A stretch of DNA of 64,000 nt from Budorcas taxicolor (Eukaryota > Chordata > Mammalia > Artiodactyla > Bovidae). Below the pieces are notes generated by a model. The model was not told the DNA's origin, ran no database searches, and saw only the letters and a list, made by a program, of their open reading frames with translations. The stretch is from positions 49,835,272 through 49,899,271 of the forward strand of contig NC_068910.1 of NCBI RefSeq assembly GCF_023091745.1, given 5' to 3'. Positions within the stretch are counted from its first letter, which is position 1. Each line of letters starts with the position of its first letter. Positions 47,885-59,634 of the stretch are shown piece by piece. Position numbers and translations under genes: made by a program.

Positions 47885-47980
47885 CTTCCTCCTGGTGCAG
47901 CTCTGTTTTCCTCAGCCACTCCTGTGCATCCCTGACGGATGGGATCAGAATGTTCACCAGCCGAGCCATGACCTCCTCCG
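47885..47980 (-). CDS. TRANK1: TRANK1 penultimate coding exon
   Basis: This 96-nt exon is too short for a simple open-reading-frame search and was found by splice sites and frame. The acceptor is GGTTCTCTAG and the donor is GAAG|GTGAGG at 47884. It opens with two bases that complete an Ala codon with the G left at 49230, then reads EEVMARLVNILIPSVRDAQEWL and on to LHQEE, leaving one base. This is phase 1 in and phase 1 out, matching both neighbours. The peptide is a predicted amphipathic helix continuing the helical stretch at the end of the giant exon. The good fit of both splice sites and both phases makes chance unlikely. Confidence 0.9.
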
Positions 47981-48274
47981 CTAGAGAACCAAAGAACCAG
48001 GGCTTTGAGTGAAGGGGTGGCTGTAGAGATTAGGATGCTCAGTACTAGCGTCAAAGCGCCCACCTCCCAGGCCCTTGTCTCCACTTCCTCTGAGACAGGC
48101 AGTGAAAGGCCGCTGTCTGCCCCCAGGAGCAGAAACTACATGTCCCTGTCTAGAGGGGCTGCCAATAGCAAGCCTTCTGAGGAAGCTTTGCAAACTGTTC
48201 TTACCGTCAACTGGACGTCTGAATTCTAGAATGATTTAAAAACATACAATTTCACTAATTTTATACATAACTTC

Positions 48275-48480
48275 CCTCTTCCCTAGTGGCTCAGTGGTAA
48301 AGAATCCACCTTCCAATGCAGGAGATGTGGTTTGAGCCCTGGGTCAGGAAGATCCCCTGGAGAAGAAAATGATGACCCACTCCAGCATCCTTGCCTGGGA
48401 AACTCCATGGACAGAGGAGCCTGGCAGGCTCCCATGGGGTTGTAAAAGAGTTAGACATAACTTAGTGACTAAACAACAAC
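48275..48480 (+). mobile_element. Bov-tA SINE in a TRANK1 intron
   Basis: Flanked by a 12-bp perfect duplication, ATACATAACTTC, at 48263-48274 and 48481-48492. Antisense to TRANK1. Confidence 0.92.
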
Positions 48481-48644
48481 ATACATAACTTCTACTCAGC
48501 GTTGCTAAGATGTAGCTAATAAGGATGTCAGAGGAAATCTGATTCACAGATCATGTAAGAATTCTGTTTAGAGGCTCACACTGGTTATGGTGTGAGGACC
48601 CTCCTAAAAGGGAAGGACCTGGTTTGGAGGCTAGATCTTAGTCA

Positions 48645-48847
48645 AGTCAAAGTGTTAGTTGCTCAGTCATTTCCGACTCTTTTAGACACTGTGGACTGCA
48701 GCCCACCAGACTCCTCTGTCCATGGAATTCTCCAGGCAAGAATACTGGAATGGGTAGCTATTCCCTTCTCTAGGGGATCTTCCCGACCCAGGGATCAAAC
48801 CCAGGTCTCCTGCATTGCAGGCAGATTCTTTACCGTCTGAGCCACTA
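48645..48847 (-). mobile_element. Bov-tA SINE in a TRANK1 intron
   Basis: BovB-like tail (GTTGCTCAGTCATTTCCGAC) first, tRNA-like GAGCCACTAG last. Sense with respect to TRANK1. Confidence 0.9.
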
Positions 48848-48852
48848 GATCG

Positions 48853-48899
48853 GGTTCAGCCCATAGCAGGTGCTCAAGAAATCCCTGAATGAATGAACC
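48853..48899 (+). repeat. L2/MIR-type 3' terminal fragment
   Basis: Shows CATAGCAGGTGCTCAAGAAA and TGAATGAATGAAC. Confidence 0.55.
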
Positions 48900-49229
48900 A
48901 AGGAAGGTTTAAAGAATTTTCTCAAGACTGGAAGCATTCTCCCTCTATCTTCTCCATAGAATTGGTTAGCAAACCCTTTCTTATCTGTCATGCCAGGGGA
49001 AACCATCCTGCCCTAAGATTATGACACATTGTTTAACTGGGGGAGGGGGGATCCAAAGAACGGGGCTTTGCTGGGACTGGAGAACACGTGGTCCTCACTT
49101 GTGTTTATGCTACTGCCAAGATTTTAGAATCCCCAGGTCAGACCTCACTACAAAGGGGCTCAACTTGGACACAAGTCCTCAAAGCCCAGGTTCCGCCGCC
49201 ATCTGGGCCCGCCTTTCGAGGACCCGTAC

Positions 49230-52200
49230 CGTCAGCCCAGGCCTTCCGCCTGTAGAGGTCCTCCACCGAGTCGGAGACCTTCTTGATGTTCTCCTGGACC
49301 TTCCTCCGTAGTACGCGGCTGTGCTCTTTGGAGCCCAGGTGTCTGCGGCCCCACGCACTCTGCTCCATGTCCTGCACCACCAGCTTGCCTTCCTCCATAG
49401 CCGGGTCCACCTTCTCATGGAAAAACTCCGAGTACCTCTGGTAGGCCACTTGCTGACTCTGGTGGCTTTCCAGGCGGATGTGCTGCTCGTAGGACTCACT
49501 GCTCCTCTCCCAACCTTGCTCATCTTCCAGCTCTGCCCCAGAAAGGGCTACAGCCTCGGGAGCTGCACCCTCAAATGCCTGATCTGGGGCGAAATAGTTC
49601 TCAGGCCCGCGGGCGAACTTGACCCCACACAGGTCGCACTGGGTCCGGTCCACGTCAGCCTTTTTGAAGTTCCCAGCTGCGGGCTCCCTGCCCTCCTCCC
49701 TGAAGTGCTCGGCCTGGCCTCCCGCCCTTCCTCTCCTCCATCTGATGCACAAAGACACCACCAGGCATACCCTCCGCATCTTCCGGAGGATGGAAGCCCT
49801 CCGCTGCTTCTGCGAGAGGATGGCGTCTAGGAGGTGGTCCCCCTCCAAGGCCAGCTCCTCCGGCTCGTCCTGGCTGACCTCGTATTCGGGTTCAGCCAAG
49901 TAGCCCACGGGATCCACGGAGAACAGGCGGTTCAGCCTGACCTCCTCGTGGTAGAGGCCCCGCACAGCGTTCCCTTTGGCGTGCCCACTGTCCCACTGCC
50001 AGTGGCAGTCCATCAGGAACTCTTCATCCCGCTCAAAGAGCAGGTCCTGCAGCGCCTCCGCCACGGACTTCACGTTGACCGCCAGCCGCACTCGCTTCAC
50101 CACTCTGAGCAGGCGCTCGGGGACCTGGCCCGCCCACTCCATGCTCAGCAGCTGCAGCTTGGCTTCGAGCTCCTGGAACTGGCTGGACAGGAGAGGCTTG
50201 CAGGATGGCTGCAGCACGCCCTCGGTGTTCACCAGCATCACCAAGCACAGCACTAGGGTCCGCTCGGCCTCCCCGGAAACCACGTAGTCGATGTCGCTGA
50301 AAGCGTCCAGCAGGACGTTGAAGTTGGCATTCTCGCAGCCGCAGAGCACCTTGACGAGGTAGGACAGGTGGAACCGGAACTCCTGAATGGCCCTGGTCAG
50401 GTCCTTGGGTCTGTACTCCTGAATGATGGCGAACACGTCCCCGGGCTCCCGGTCCTTCTTGCTAAACAGGAACTCCCAGTAATGCAAGAGCGCGATGTAG
50501 CTCTTCGGGAGGCACAAGACGGCATTCTTGGAGAGGCGGGCCAGGACCGCCCCGCAGTGGACGAACTGGGACTCCAGCAAGGCCACCGTGTTCCCGATGC
50601 TGGGGATCAGCGGCTCTTTGCACCTCTTGACCAGGACATTCATGAAGCGGAAAAAGCGCCTCTTGTAGTCTTCTGGGTTCCTGCACACATAGAACTGGTG
50701 GATGGAGTCCTGCAGCAGTCGGATGAAGCACAGGTGGGGCTTCTCCGCGCTCCCGTCATTCTTGTTGGGCGCCAGCATGCCGAATTTCCCTTCTATCCCT
50801 TTCATCCTGCTGCCTCTGTCCCTGCCCCTCTTCTCTTGCTCAGACTGCAGGGCTTTGAGTTCCCGGTTGTACTGGTCCTCCTCCTGGTACAGCAGCTTGT
50901 CGAGCTCATCGGGGTAGCTGGAAGAGAGAAGAAAAGCCTGCATGGCGCTCAGCCACAGGTCCGTGGACTCCCGGCGGCTTCGGGCCCGTTCGTTTTGAAA
51001 CAGGACGTGGATGTATTCTTTCAGGGCAGACCTGTAGGATCGGAAGGATTTGTAATGTGGCTTGAGGACTTCTTTGCACGCCATGGGGTTTTCTGACAAC
51101 ACTCGCTGGTGGAAATGCTTAGGGAAGACGACATTCAGCAAAGATTTGCAAAGGCCGTGCTTGTCCAGAGACAAAATGTAATCGATCTCTTCAAGTCCTT
51201 CAGCTAAGACTTTAGGGAATACTCTTTTGGCTTCCAACAGTAACCCCCTGATGGCCACCAGGTGTATTTTTGATTGGACCAAACACTTGGCCTCGTGACG
51301 CCGCAAAGGCCTGTGGAAGTCTTCACAGCGTCCATCCTCGCATTTTAAGCCTACGAGAAATTTCATGCAGACACCCGGGTAGGTCTTTGCAAGCAGGCTC
51401 TCTGTGATCTGACATAGTCTGCTGAGAAGGTGTTTGTTTAGGGCTAATTTCACCTGATCCATCATTATCAAGAAATGGTCTTTTGTTTTCTTCTCTTTCA
51501 AGTTCAAATCCAGGTCAGAAATAATGCGTAATATGGGTCCAGGGTCGTTCTGAGCTATCTGACAGTACTTGGCATCCACCTGCGAGATCCCAAAAAACTC
51601 GAAGCAAGACTTGACCATCTCCTTCTCAGCGTTGGTAGTCACCTTTCTGAGGGCCCTGACCAGGTCGAGGAGGACCCCGAGGCCCCCCGGAGCCAGAGCT
51701 AGGACTTCCTCGGGCTGGACCTCGCAGAGGCTGGTGGCTTCGTAGAGCGCCTCCACTGCCCCTGCCGAGTGGTTGAGGGTGTCAAACCTCAGAAAAGCAT
51801 CCTTGAGCTTCAGGAAATCTCTCATGATCACCCCCTGCAGGAAATGGGCCTCGGCGATGCCAGACACCTGGTTGGTCTGATGGCAGAGGTCCAGGGCTTC
51901 TCTGAGGATGGCCTTGGTAAGGTCAACGTCGGAATCCCTGGCTACGTTGAGACGGGCGGCCGCTAGCAGACACGAGGCCTGGAAGTCCTTGTCAGCAGTG
52001 AGCCTGGCAGCCTCCAAGAGGCAGCCGTGCTGCTTCATCAGCAGCGCAGCCTCCTCCCTCCGACCTTCCCTGTTGAGCAGGTCGGCGGCCTCCGCCAGCC
52101 GCTTCCGAGATGTCAGGAACACCAGCTGGTCTTCAGTGTCGAGCTTCGAGAGCACAGCCATCATCTCCTTCGTTTTATTCATGCTCAGGTACTTGGCTGC

Positions 52201-52279
52201 AGCTTCCAAGTAAAACTGACTGGCAGAATAGGAGAGCTTGGAGACAGGAAGGGCCTTGGCCCTTAGCATTTCTTCATAC
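49230..52279 (-). CDS. TRANK1: TRANK1 giant 3' exon, 1,016 codons
   Basis: This 3,050-nt exon is the main coding block of the window. It opens after a TTTGCAG acceptor with one base that completes a Lys codon, then reads YEEMLRAKAL. It stays open for 1,016 codons to YRRKAWAD and leaves one G before a donor, G|GTACGG, at 49229. I recognise it as the C-terminal part of TRANK1, a nearly 3,000-residue brain-expressed protein with ankyrin repeats, TPRs and a UvrD-like helicase-type domain upstream of this region. Its biochemical role is poorly known. Counting from the Met at 52269, residues 1-250 are helical repeats (EAAAKYLSM, AEAADLLNREGRREEAALL). A Cys/His cluster, C-x4-C-x2-H-x5-H-x3-C, lies near residue 310. 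A CxxC pair (CDLCG) lies near residue 878, followed by a spaced HIRLESH near residue 930. The frame also runs 30 codons past the donor to a stop at 49138, which would be used only if the intron were retained. There is no frameshift or internal stop. Confidence 0.95.
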
Positions 52280-53650
52280 CTGCAAAGACAGACAATACCG
52301 ATGTCAACTTGGCATCACCCATATAAAATTTATAAAGTGCAGAACAGAGCAACTTATATAAAATGCCACTTGTAGATAGGACCTGCCAAACTGGACCTGA
52401 AGTTAGCCAGCAAGTTTATCAAGACTGCATTTTATACTATAAAATTAATTCTTTATTCCCCAAAGGAACCCAGCATTAGTATGTTTAATTAATGAAATAT
52501 AGTGGTATTGCACAAAAAGAAAAAAATAGTTAAAAAAGGAAAAAGAAACAAACCCAAACAAAACCGAAAAAGAATAATTTTTTTTTTAATTTGCAAAAAA
52601 CACTATAATGGAGTTGCATCCTAGGCAAGTGACAGTTACATTAGAAGTCAACCTGTAGGGCATAAAGTATGCATAGTCAAAATTATTCTTGGGGGGGAAA
52701 AATCCCTTAAATTTGCATAAGAGCTTGCTAATCATTTTGGGTATACAGTCTATGGAGGCTGATAGGTGATAAAGGAGAAAGTGTGGAGATGGGGGCTGCA
52801 GACATACCAGCCATTACGTCAGTCTTCCTCTTATTATCCAACTTGTGACTTTTCTCTTTTTACCAAGAATGCATGTGATTGATTTAGTGTGAGATGAATG
52901 AAGCCTTGAAGTCAAGTTCCCTTTGACACTGTGGATCCAAGTGAGTATATCCCACATACCAATTTTCAAGGCACCGGGCCAATCCAGTGAAACATGGCTA
53001 CTTTTGAACTCTTGCAGGGGACAAAACATATTTTCTCACAACCAGAGATCCCCAGGAACCTCCTGCTGCCCTGGGGTCATCTTACAAACATCAGATCCCC
53101 TCTTATAACAGGACCTCTCTGAATGGGTGTGACTGAGGATGAGCTCCTCTCATAAGCTTTGGCTGATAGAATAGAGGGCATTTATAGCACATTTAAGGAA
53201 CTAGCCAGGTATTTGGTTTTCAGATCTAAAATCTTCTCATTACATGTTAAGTCAGGCCAGCTAGCAGTTGAATTCTATATCCAGTACGTAGAGCATTCAA
53301 AAGACTCAGATAAATCAAGTGCTAGGCTCCAATTAGTACTGATGACACTTAGATCTCAACTCAACATATCAATAAAGAGTAGGTTGAATATCTCAGGAAA
53401 GCTGATAAAGATAAACAAAATAATGAGAGACTCCAAAAAATGTTTCTGGGGAAAAGGCAATGATTATTCAATGCTATCGTGGCAAAGTGACAACAGAAGA
53501 TTAAAATAATTGAAAGTACAAAAAAAACCCCCAAAACCCTCTCAATTGCTTTCATCATATGGCTTCACAAGGAAACTGTCCTGGTCAGTTACTCAGAGTA
53601 CATAGCACCCTGACAATTGGGTACACAATCAATGCCACAGCCGGCATCCT

Positions 53651-53972
53651 GTTATGGACTGATGGTTTGTGACCCCTACAATTCATATGTTGAAATCCTC
53701 ACCCCTAGTGTGACTGTATTTGGAGATTAGGCCTCTAAGGGAGTAATTAGGGTTAATTGAGGTTATAAGGGTGGAGTCCTGATCTAATAGGATTAGTGTC
53801 CTTGTAAGAACTGATACCAGATAGGGAAGGAAGAGAGCTCCACCAGTAGCCCAATTGACTGGAGCCTGGATTGTGAACTTCTAGCCTCCAAAACTATGAG
53901 AAAATAAATTTCTGTTCTTTAAGCCACCCAATCTATGGCATTTTATTATGGCAGCCTGAGCTGACTAATATA
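53651..53972 (+). mobile_element. MLT1-type LTR (ERVL-MaLR) in a TRANK1 intron
   Basis: Nearly complete: starts TGTTATGGACTGATGG, contains AATTCATATGTTGAAATCC and the AATAAATTTCTGTTC poly(A) region, ends GCTGACTAATA. It has no coding part. Confidence 0.88.
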
Positions 53973-54008
53973 TACATGCTGTGTGTATCTTATGCATAAT
54001 AGCACCAA

Positions 54009-54133
54009 GTGAAAGTGAAGTCGCTCAGTCGTGTCCGACTCTTTGTGACCCCATGGACTGTAGCCAGCCAGGCTCCTCTGTCCATGGGATTCTCCAGGCA
54101 AGAATACTGGAGTGGGTTGCCATTTCCTTCTCC
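54009..54133 (-). mobile_element. Bov-A/Bov-tA-type short SINE with target duplication
   Basis: A single monomer flanked by AATAGCACCAA at 53998-54008 and 54134-54144. Confidence 0.9.
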
Positions 54134-54256
54134 AATAGCACCAAAGACCTGGATAAAGAAATATGTTCGTTTACTAACTGTGACACTAGACACTTACTGT
54201 TCCATTTCTAAACATAAAACTCAATTTCTTTATCTAGGTGCTGGTTATACAAGTGT

Positions 54257-54478
54257 GGACTTCGCTGGTGACTCAGACTGTAAAGTGTCTGCCTACAACG
54301 CAGGAGACCCGGGTTCGATCCCTGGGTCGGGAAGATCCCCTGGCGAAGGAAACAGCAACCCACTCCAGTGCTCTTGACTGGAAAATCTCATAGATGGAGG
54401 AGCGTGGTAGGCTACAGTCCATGCGGTTGCAAAGAGTCGGACACGACTAAGTGACTTCACTTTCTTTCTTTCTTTTCT
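54257..54478 (+). mobile_element. Bov-tA SINE with target duplication
   Basis: Flanked by a perfect 12-bp duplication, TTATACAAGTGT, at 54245-54256 and 54479-54490. It has a (TTTC)n tail. GGTTCGATCCC is intact, and it looks young. Confidence 0.93.
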
Positions 54479-55208
54479 TTATACAAGTGTAATTATTATG
54501 TGCTTTTTAAAAATATATGATATAGTTTAATAAATGCTAACTTAAAAATATAAAGTTTGAACACCTGGTCAATCCCATTCATTTTGTCACATGTATAATT
54601 TGGTAGAAAGCAAAGAAAATACGGAACCAAGCCACAGCTTAATTTTCCAGGAGCTGCTGAGCAGAAATGCAGAACAGCAGCCTCTGCAATTCTAGCTGTC
54701 TCCTTCCACCTGGAAGACCTCCTACCAGGAGGCATCAGGAGGTCTGATGTTTTCTAGAGTCCTTATCAGCTGTTAACCCCATCTGTCTCCACTTCATCTT
54801 TGGAACATCAGTTAGGCTGAAGGCTCAAGGAGGCTCCTCTAGGTCATGTATGAAACTTGTGTGTCCTATAGCTACGGGCATGTGGACATACATGTGATAT
54901 ACACAAGTATCAGTGCCTGGCTGGGTGTCTGCCGGTAGATCACGATGAACCACCACCCTGACTGCCCACTAGTGCTCTGACCTCTATCCGTCCACATCAG
55001 TGAAACTGTCAACTCAGCTGGTAAAGGTGGAGAGGTCAGAACCATCAACAGGAAACTGCTGGGCATGTGATATACATACTTGCAATACATCCTTCATCTT
55101 CTTCTGCCTCTTCTCCTCATGACACTGTATTCCAGGAACTCTTGACTCAGCACCAAGGCCACCACTCAAGTGTAAGGAGGGTGACTGGTCAAGCCACTTC
55201 AGAAGAGA

Positions 55209-55340
55209 TAGGGACTTCCCTGGTGGACCAGTGGTTACGACTTGGTGCTTCCACTACAGGGAGCACAGGTTTGATCCCTGGTCGGGGAAGTAAGATCTCA
55301 CAAGCCTCATGGTCGGATAAAAACAAAAAGAAGAGCAAGA
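55209..55340 (+). mobile_element. CHR-type SINE near a TRANK1 exon
   Basis: Head GGGACTTCCCTGGTGGACCA. It lies about 78 nt downstream of the donor of exon 55418-55563, antisense to the gene. Confidence 0.9.
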
Positions 55341-55417
55341 TAACACCTCCCCAAGGAGCAATGGAAAGGTAGGGCTTGGGGATGGAGAAATGGAAGGAAG
55401 AGAACAAAACCACCTAC

Positions 55418-55563
55418 TTTCCCACTGCCACAGCAGCTTCTTCAAACAGCTCCTCTTGGCAGTACATTTTGAGGGCTAGATCAAATTCCTGAATCTGCTC
55501 AAAGCATCGGGAAGCATCTTTGTAACACTGACTTCGCTTATAGAAATAGGCGGCATCTCTTAC
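55418..55563 (-). CDS. TRANK1: TRANK1 internal coding exon (helical repeat)
   Basis: This 146-nt minus-strand exon encodes 48 codons plus two bases. The peptide starts VRDAAYFYKRSQC and ends EEAAVAVG followed by a split Lys codon. The acceptor is CTGTCCTAG and the donor is AA|GTAGGT at 55417. Phase 0 in and phase 2 out both match the neighbouring exons, so the joined protein reads through from LGK into VRDAA and from AVGK into YEEML. The segments DAAYFYKRSQCYKDASRCFEQ and FDLALKMYCQEELFEEAA look like consecutive TPR-type helix pairs. A CHR SINE in antisense to the gene lies about 78 nt into the downstream intron. The call depends on the exon chain, which is well supported by the splice sites and phases. 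Confidence 0.92.
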
Positions 55564-55820
55564 CTAGGACAGAGTAAAATTTTGTTCAGAATGTTTATAA
55601 CAATTTTTCATCTTAAAAGGAAACCAAAACCATAAATAATAAAGAGGATGTTTGTATGTCTGGAATCTGTTAGAATCCAGTGGAAAACACTCAAACCTAG
55701 GTAATTTAGGAAAACTAATTCTTTTCGTGAGGAAAAATAAAGTGAAATTCCAACCTCACACCATACACAAATAGAAGCTCCGGGTGGTTACAGGTCTAAG
55801 TGAGAAAGCTATTGGAGGAG

Positions 55821-56037
55821 TGTGTGTGTGCGTGTGTGTGTGTTAGTTGCTAAGTCTTATCTAACTCTTTAGTATCCCATGGACTTCCAGGCTCTCTGTC
55901 CATGGAATTCTCTAGGTGAGAATACTAGAGTGGGTTGCTGTTTCCTCCTCCAGGAGATCTTCCTGACCCAGGGATCGAACCCAAGTCTCCTGCATTGCAG
56001 TCAGAATCCTAACTGTCTCAGCCACCAGGAAAGCTAC
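55821..56037 (-). mobile_element. Bov-tA SINE with (TG)n tail
   Basis: Flanked by ATTGGAGGAG at 55811-55820 and 56038-56047. The tail has become (TG)n. Confidence 0.9.
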
Positions 56038-56531
56038 ATTGGAGGAGAATGTATGAGAATATCGCTGACTTTGAGGTCAAGAAAGTCTTCAACAAAACTC
56101 AAAACACACAAACTTCGGGGGAGATATTGATGGATTTGATTACAGCTGACAACACAGATTTGACCTTCATGGGTTCACTTATACACAGATTCTTTTTTTC
56201 AGTAATAAGTACTACAGTGCTACACGGTCTTTAGTTGGTTGAATTCCTGCTGTGGAACTGAGGACACAGGCACCTCAGATACGGAGGGACAAGTGTAAAT
56301 TACACATGGACTTTCAGCTGTGTGGAGGGTCAGAGCAACACCAACACTGTTTAAGGGTCAACTGCACATCTAAACTGTTCAACTAAGGGCGTATGAAACA
56401 AAGTTAACAGAGAGAATGGAAACATTATATCTAGACCAGCACTGTCAGAGGGAGTCTTTTGTGAAGATGGAAATGTTCTGTATCTGTCTATCCATCTATC
56501 TGTCCAATTCTGTATCCACTAGACACATGTG

Positions 56532-56715
56532 GAGGCTTCCCTGGTGGCTCAGATGGGGCACCTGCAATGGGGGAGACCTGGGTTCGATTCCTGGGTTGGG
56601 AAGATCCCCTGCAGAAGATTACTCACTCCAGTATTCTTGCCTGGAGAATTCCACGGACAGAGGAGGCTACAGTCCATGGGGTCGCAAAGAGTCAGACACG
56701 ACTGAGCAACTGGGC
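56532..56715 (+). mobile_element. Bov-tA SINE, shortened
   Basis: Flanked by ACACATGTG at 56523-56531 and 56716-56724. Internal deletions remove part of the tRNA head and body. Confidence 0.88.
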
Positions 56716-57189
56716 ACACATGTGAACAGTGGGCACAGGGAATGTGTGAACAGTGCAAACAGGGGACTGAATTTTTAAGTTTCATTTAGTTAATTTTAAT
56801 ATAAATTGCCACATGTGGCCACTGGTTACTATGCAAGAGTAGGCAGGTCCAGAACATAAGATGGATTCCTGCAAACATAAGAAAAAGACATTCGAGAAAA
56901 CTAGACAAAGGGCATGAACTGGCAATTTGCAGTGGGGGAATCTTGAATCCCATTGACTTGGCTCTCCCAACATTTCTTGGACCGGACAGGACTTCTCAGC
57001 ACCTGCACCACCGGGAGGCAATCCAAGCTAAAACATCTGAGCCTAAGCCACTACTCGACCCTCCTAACTAGTCTTTCTGCTTCTGCTCTCACTGCCTACT
57101 GAGCTCTCTTATTCCAATAAGTTGTTTCACATCATTCCTCCAGTCAGTACTTTCACTGGCTCCCCCGCAGGCCCGAACAAATCCAGTCC

Positions 57190-57510
57190 CTATCATGGAC
57201 CTGCAGTCTACTCTAGTATTCTTGCCTGGAGGATCCCATGGACAGAGGAGCCCGGTGGGTTACAGTCCTTAGGGTCGCATAGAGTCAGACACGACTGACA
57301 TGACTGAAGTGACCTAGCAAGCATTCATACCATGGACTGGGGATTCCCATGCGGCGCCAATGCGGGACACGGAAGAGACGCAGCTTGATCCCTGGGTCGG
57401 AGAGGTCCCCCTGGTGGAGGAAGCAGCAACCCTCTCCAGCATCCTTGCCTGGGAAATTCCATGCACAGAGAAGCCTCAAGGGCTACAGTCCCAGACGCGA
57501 GTGAGCGCAC
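57190..57510 (+). mobile_element. Two Bov-tA fragments in tandem
   Basis: A partial 3' end (57205-57310) is followed by a more complete but mutated copy (57345-57505, CTTGATCCCTGGGTCGG to GACGCGAGTGAGCGC). Confidence 0.8.
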
Positions 57511-57737
57511 CATGAACCGCGAGATCCTATCTGATTTGTTCTAGCCATCCTCTCTGGCTCATTTTACCATTTTGACCCCGCTCCCTCTGCTCTGGTCAAA
57601 CTGGCTTCCTTGCTGTTTTTCAAACTCGACCACACTCTCCCACCTTGGGGGCTTTTGTCCACAACGCCCTCCAGCTATCGTGATCTCTGTGCAAGAGTCA
57701 GCTCCCTGACCCTGCCTCCGTCTCAAACAGCAACACC

Positions 57738-57925
57738 CTGAGACTTCTCTGGGGGTCCAATGGTTAAGACTTCGTCTTCCAATGCAAGTGGGGGCGGGTT
57801 CTATCCCTGGTTGGGGAGCTAAGACCTCACATGCTTCAAAGCCAAAAAAACCCAAACATAAAACAGAAACGATGTTGTAACAAATTCAATATAGATTTTA
57901 AAAGCGGTCCACGTTTAAAAAAAGA
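57738..57925 (+). mobile_element. CHR-type SINE with shared long tail
   Basis: GAGACTTCTCTGGGGGTCCA head and the GATGTTGTAACAAATTCAAT tail also seen at 22050 and 30579. Confidence 0.87.
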
Positions 57926-58165
57926 TTCTTTAAAAAAACACCAACCAACACTTGACATCCTCTGTCCCCTCTGCCAGCCCTCATCCCTGCAGACATCTTC
58001 TGTACTACACTACTGGCTCTGGCATCTCCCTCCCACACTAGAAAGGGAAACTACAAAGGCAGAGGCCCCTGCTCTGCTGCCTGCTGGTCACCAAGCACCC
58101 ACAGTACTGGGCACACCCCCGGGAGGGAGCGGGGGGGTCCACTTATTTGTTGAATATTTCATTTC

Positions 58166-59634
58166 CTAACTTGACTGGCTGCATCTGTGTTCCAAACAGA
58201 AAGCAGAATCAAACTGGGACCAAAAAATGCAATATGCGAGACCCTCTAATAAACCTCAGCTGGGTTTTATTTAACAGGAGAAGCGACACAGAATGCCAAA
58301 ATATGAACAAGATTCAGGTGTGCATTTTTGCTACATCCAGAGACCTCACAGACCAGGGAACTCCCAGACCCATCTTCTAATCTCCATAATCATAACCTCT
58401 AGCCACCTTTTCCTCTCCTCAAAAAGGCTGACTACTCAGAAGGAAACCCCTGGGGTGAACACAGGCGTCGTTAGGTGCAAGCGTGCACCCAAGTGGATCG
58501 AGAGAGAGGAGGGCTGACTGTTTTAAGCAGGCCCCCAAGTGGGTCTCTGGGCTCCAGCACCCAGAGCAAGGGCCCTGAGCAGTTTCCAGGGAAACCGTGT
58601 TGCTCTTTAGAGAGGCAGCAAGCAGGCAAGGCAGAGGAATCCCTAAAAGGAAACCTCCTGCCCCCATGGCCCTCCGCACACACCCTCTCCCCAGGATCAG
58701 CACGTGTTTGGGGGCAGGGAACAGACAGGTCTTTTGGCCTAGGGATTTTGCAAAAGATGGTCAATTTGTATCATGCTGGCTTAGTTTGCTGGATGACCAC
58801 AAGAGGTCTCATGCTGGCTGAGGGTTGAACAAACATCCTTCCAGGGAGGGGCTTGAGCAAAGAAAGGGACCAGACTCTTCCCCGGACGGGGCTCCGAGAT
58901 GCTGGAATCTGCTAGAGAGAGAAGGCAGAAGGAGGTGGCCCCAGTGGTCAACCATGGGGACATGAGGAAGGTGGGCAGGCATGTCTCCAGGAACAGGGTG
59001 GCCTCCACATCTTGAAGGACTGAGGTCGTAGAAAGGGACACGGGCTGGACATCTGCCCTCCTGGACCCCATCTCATTTTCAGAGGCGGAGCTTGGCAGCC
59101 TTGGAGAGGCAAGATGAGCAGACAAGGATGGGGTCTCTGGCTCAGCCTGCACAGGTGCTGCCAGGCAAACAGGGAAAAGTGACAGGTTCAGGCCTGTCCC
59201 TTGCAGCTGTCACCGCTTAGGGCCCAAGGGGGTACTGTGGAGACTGGAGGCTGGGAGACAAAGGAAGATGGAGCGTTTGGAAACCATCTGGCTCCTGGAA
59301 TCTTACTATTCAAACTTCCTACCCACACTGAAGTCCCCGTTCCACCCCCTTCTCCCACATCCTAATGAGTCACATACCATAGTACACATGGGGCGAGCCG
59401 TGGGAGGGGGGATCATCTTACCTTTTCTGACACTGACTGGGGGCCACACTTCAAACTTCCCAGTAGGTACCATCCCCACCCTGCCCAAAGCCTTGGTTCA
59501 GGAGTTCCTCCAATTCACATACAGACACGGACACTCTGTTCCCTACTAGAGGGTATAATGCTCAATGCAGGCAGAAATACAGCACCCGCGGTAAGGACCA
59601 GATGGCTGCACATCCAACCCACCACAACAGGTAC
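58166..59634. other. TRANK1 intron, no element recognised
   Basis: No repeat landmark or splice-compatible exon in the needed phase was seen in this 1.5-kb stretch. I cannot rule out very old repeats. Confidence 0.4.

Larger units (their letters stand above)
57080..58165 (+). repeat. L2 LINE 3' region broken by SINEs
   Basis: L2-like pieces at about 57080-57190, 57540-57735 and 57930-58165 (ending TATTTGTTGAATATTTC) are separated by Bov-tA and CHR insertions. They are old and diverged. Confidence 0.5.

Noticed and set aside
50368..51096. 242-aa forward frame as an antisense gene
   Set aside because: It lies wholly inside the TRANK1 giant exon and is the shadow of its codon use. No independent promoter or splice sites were seen.
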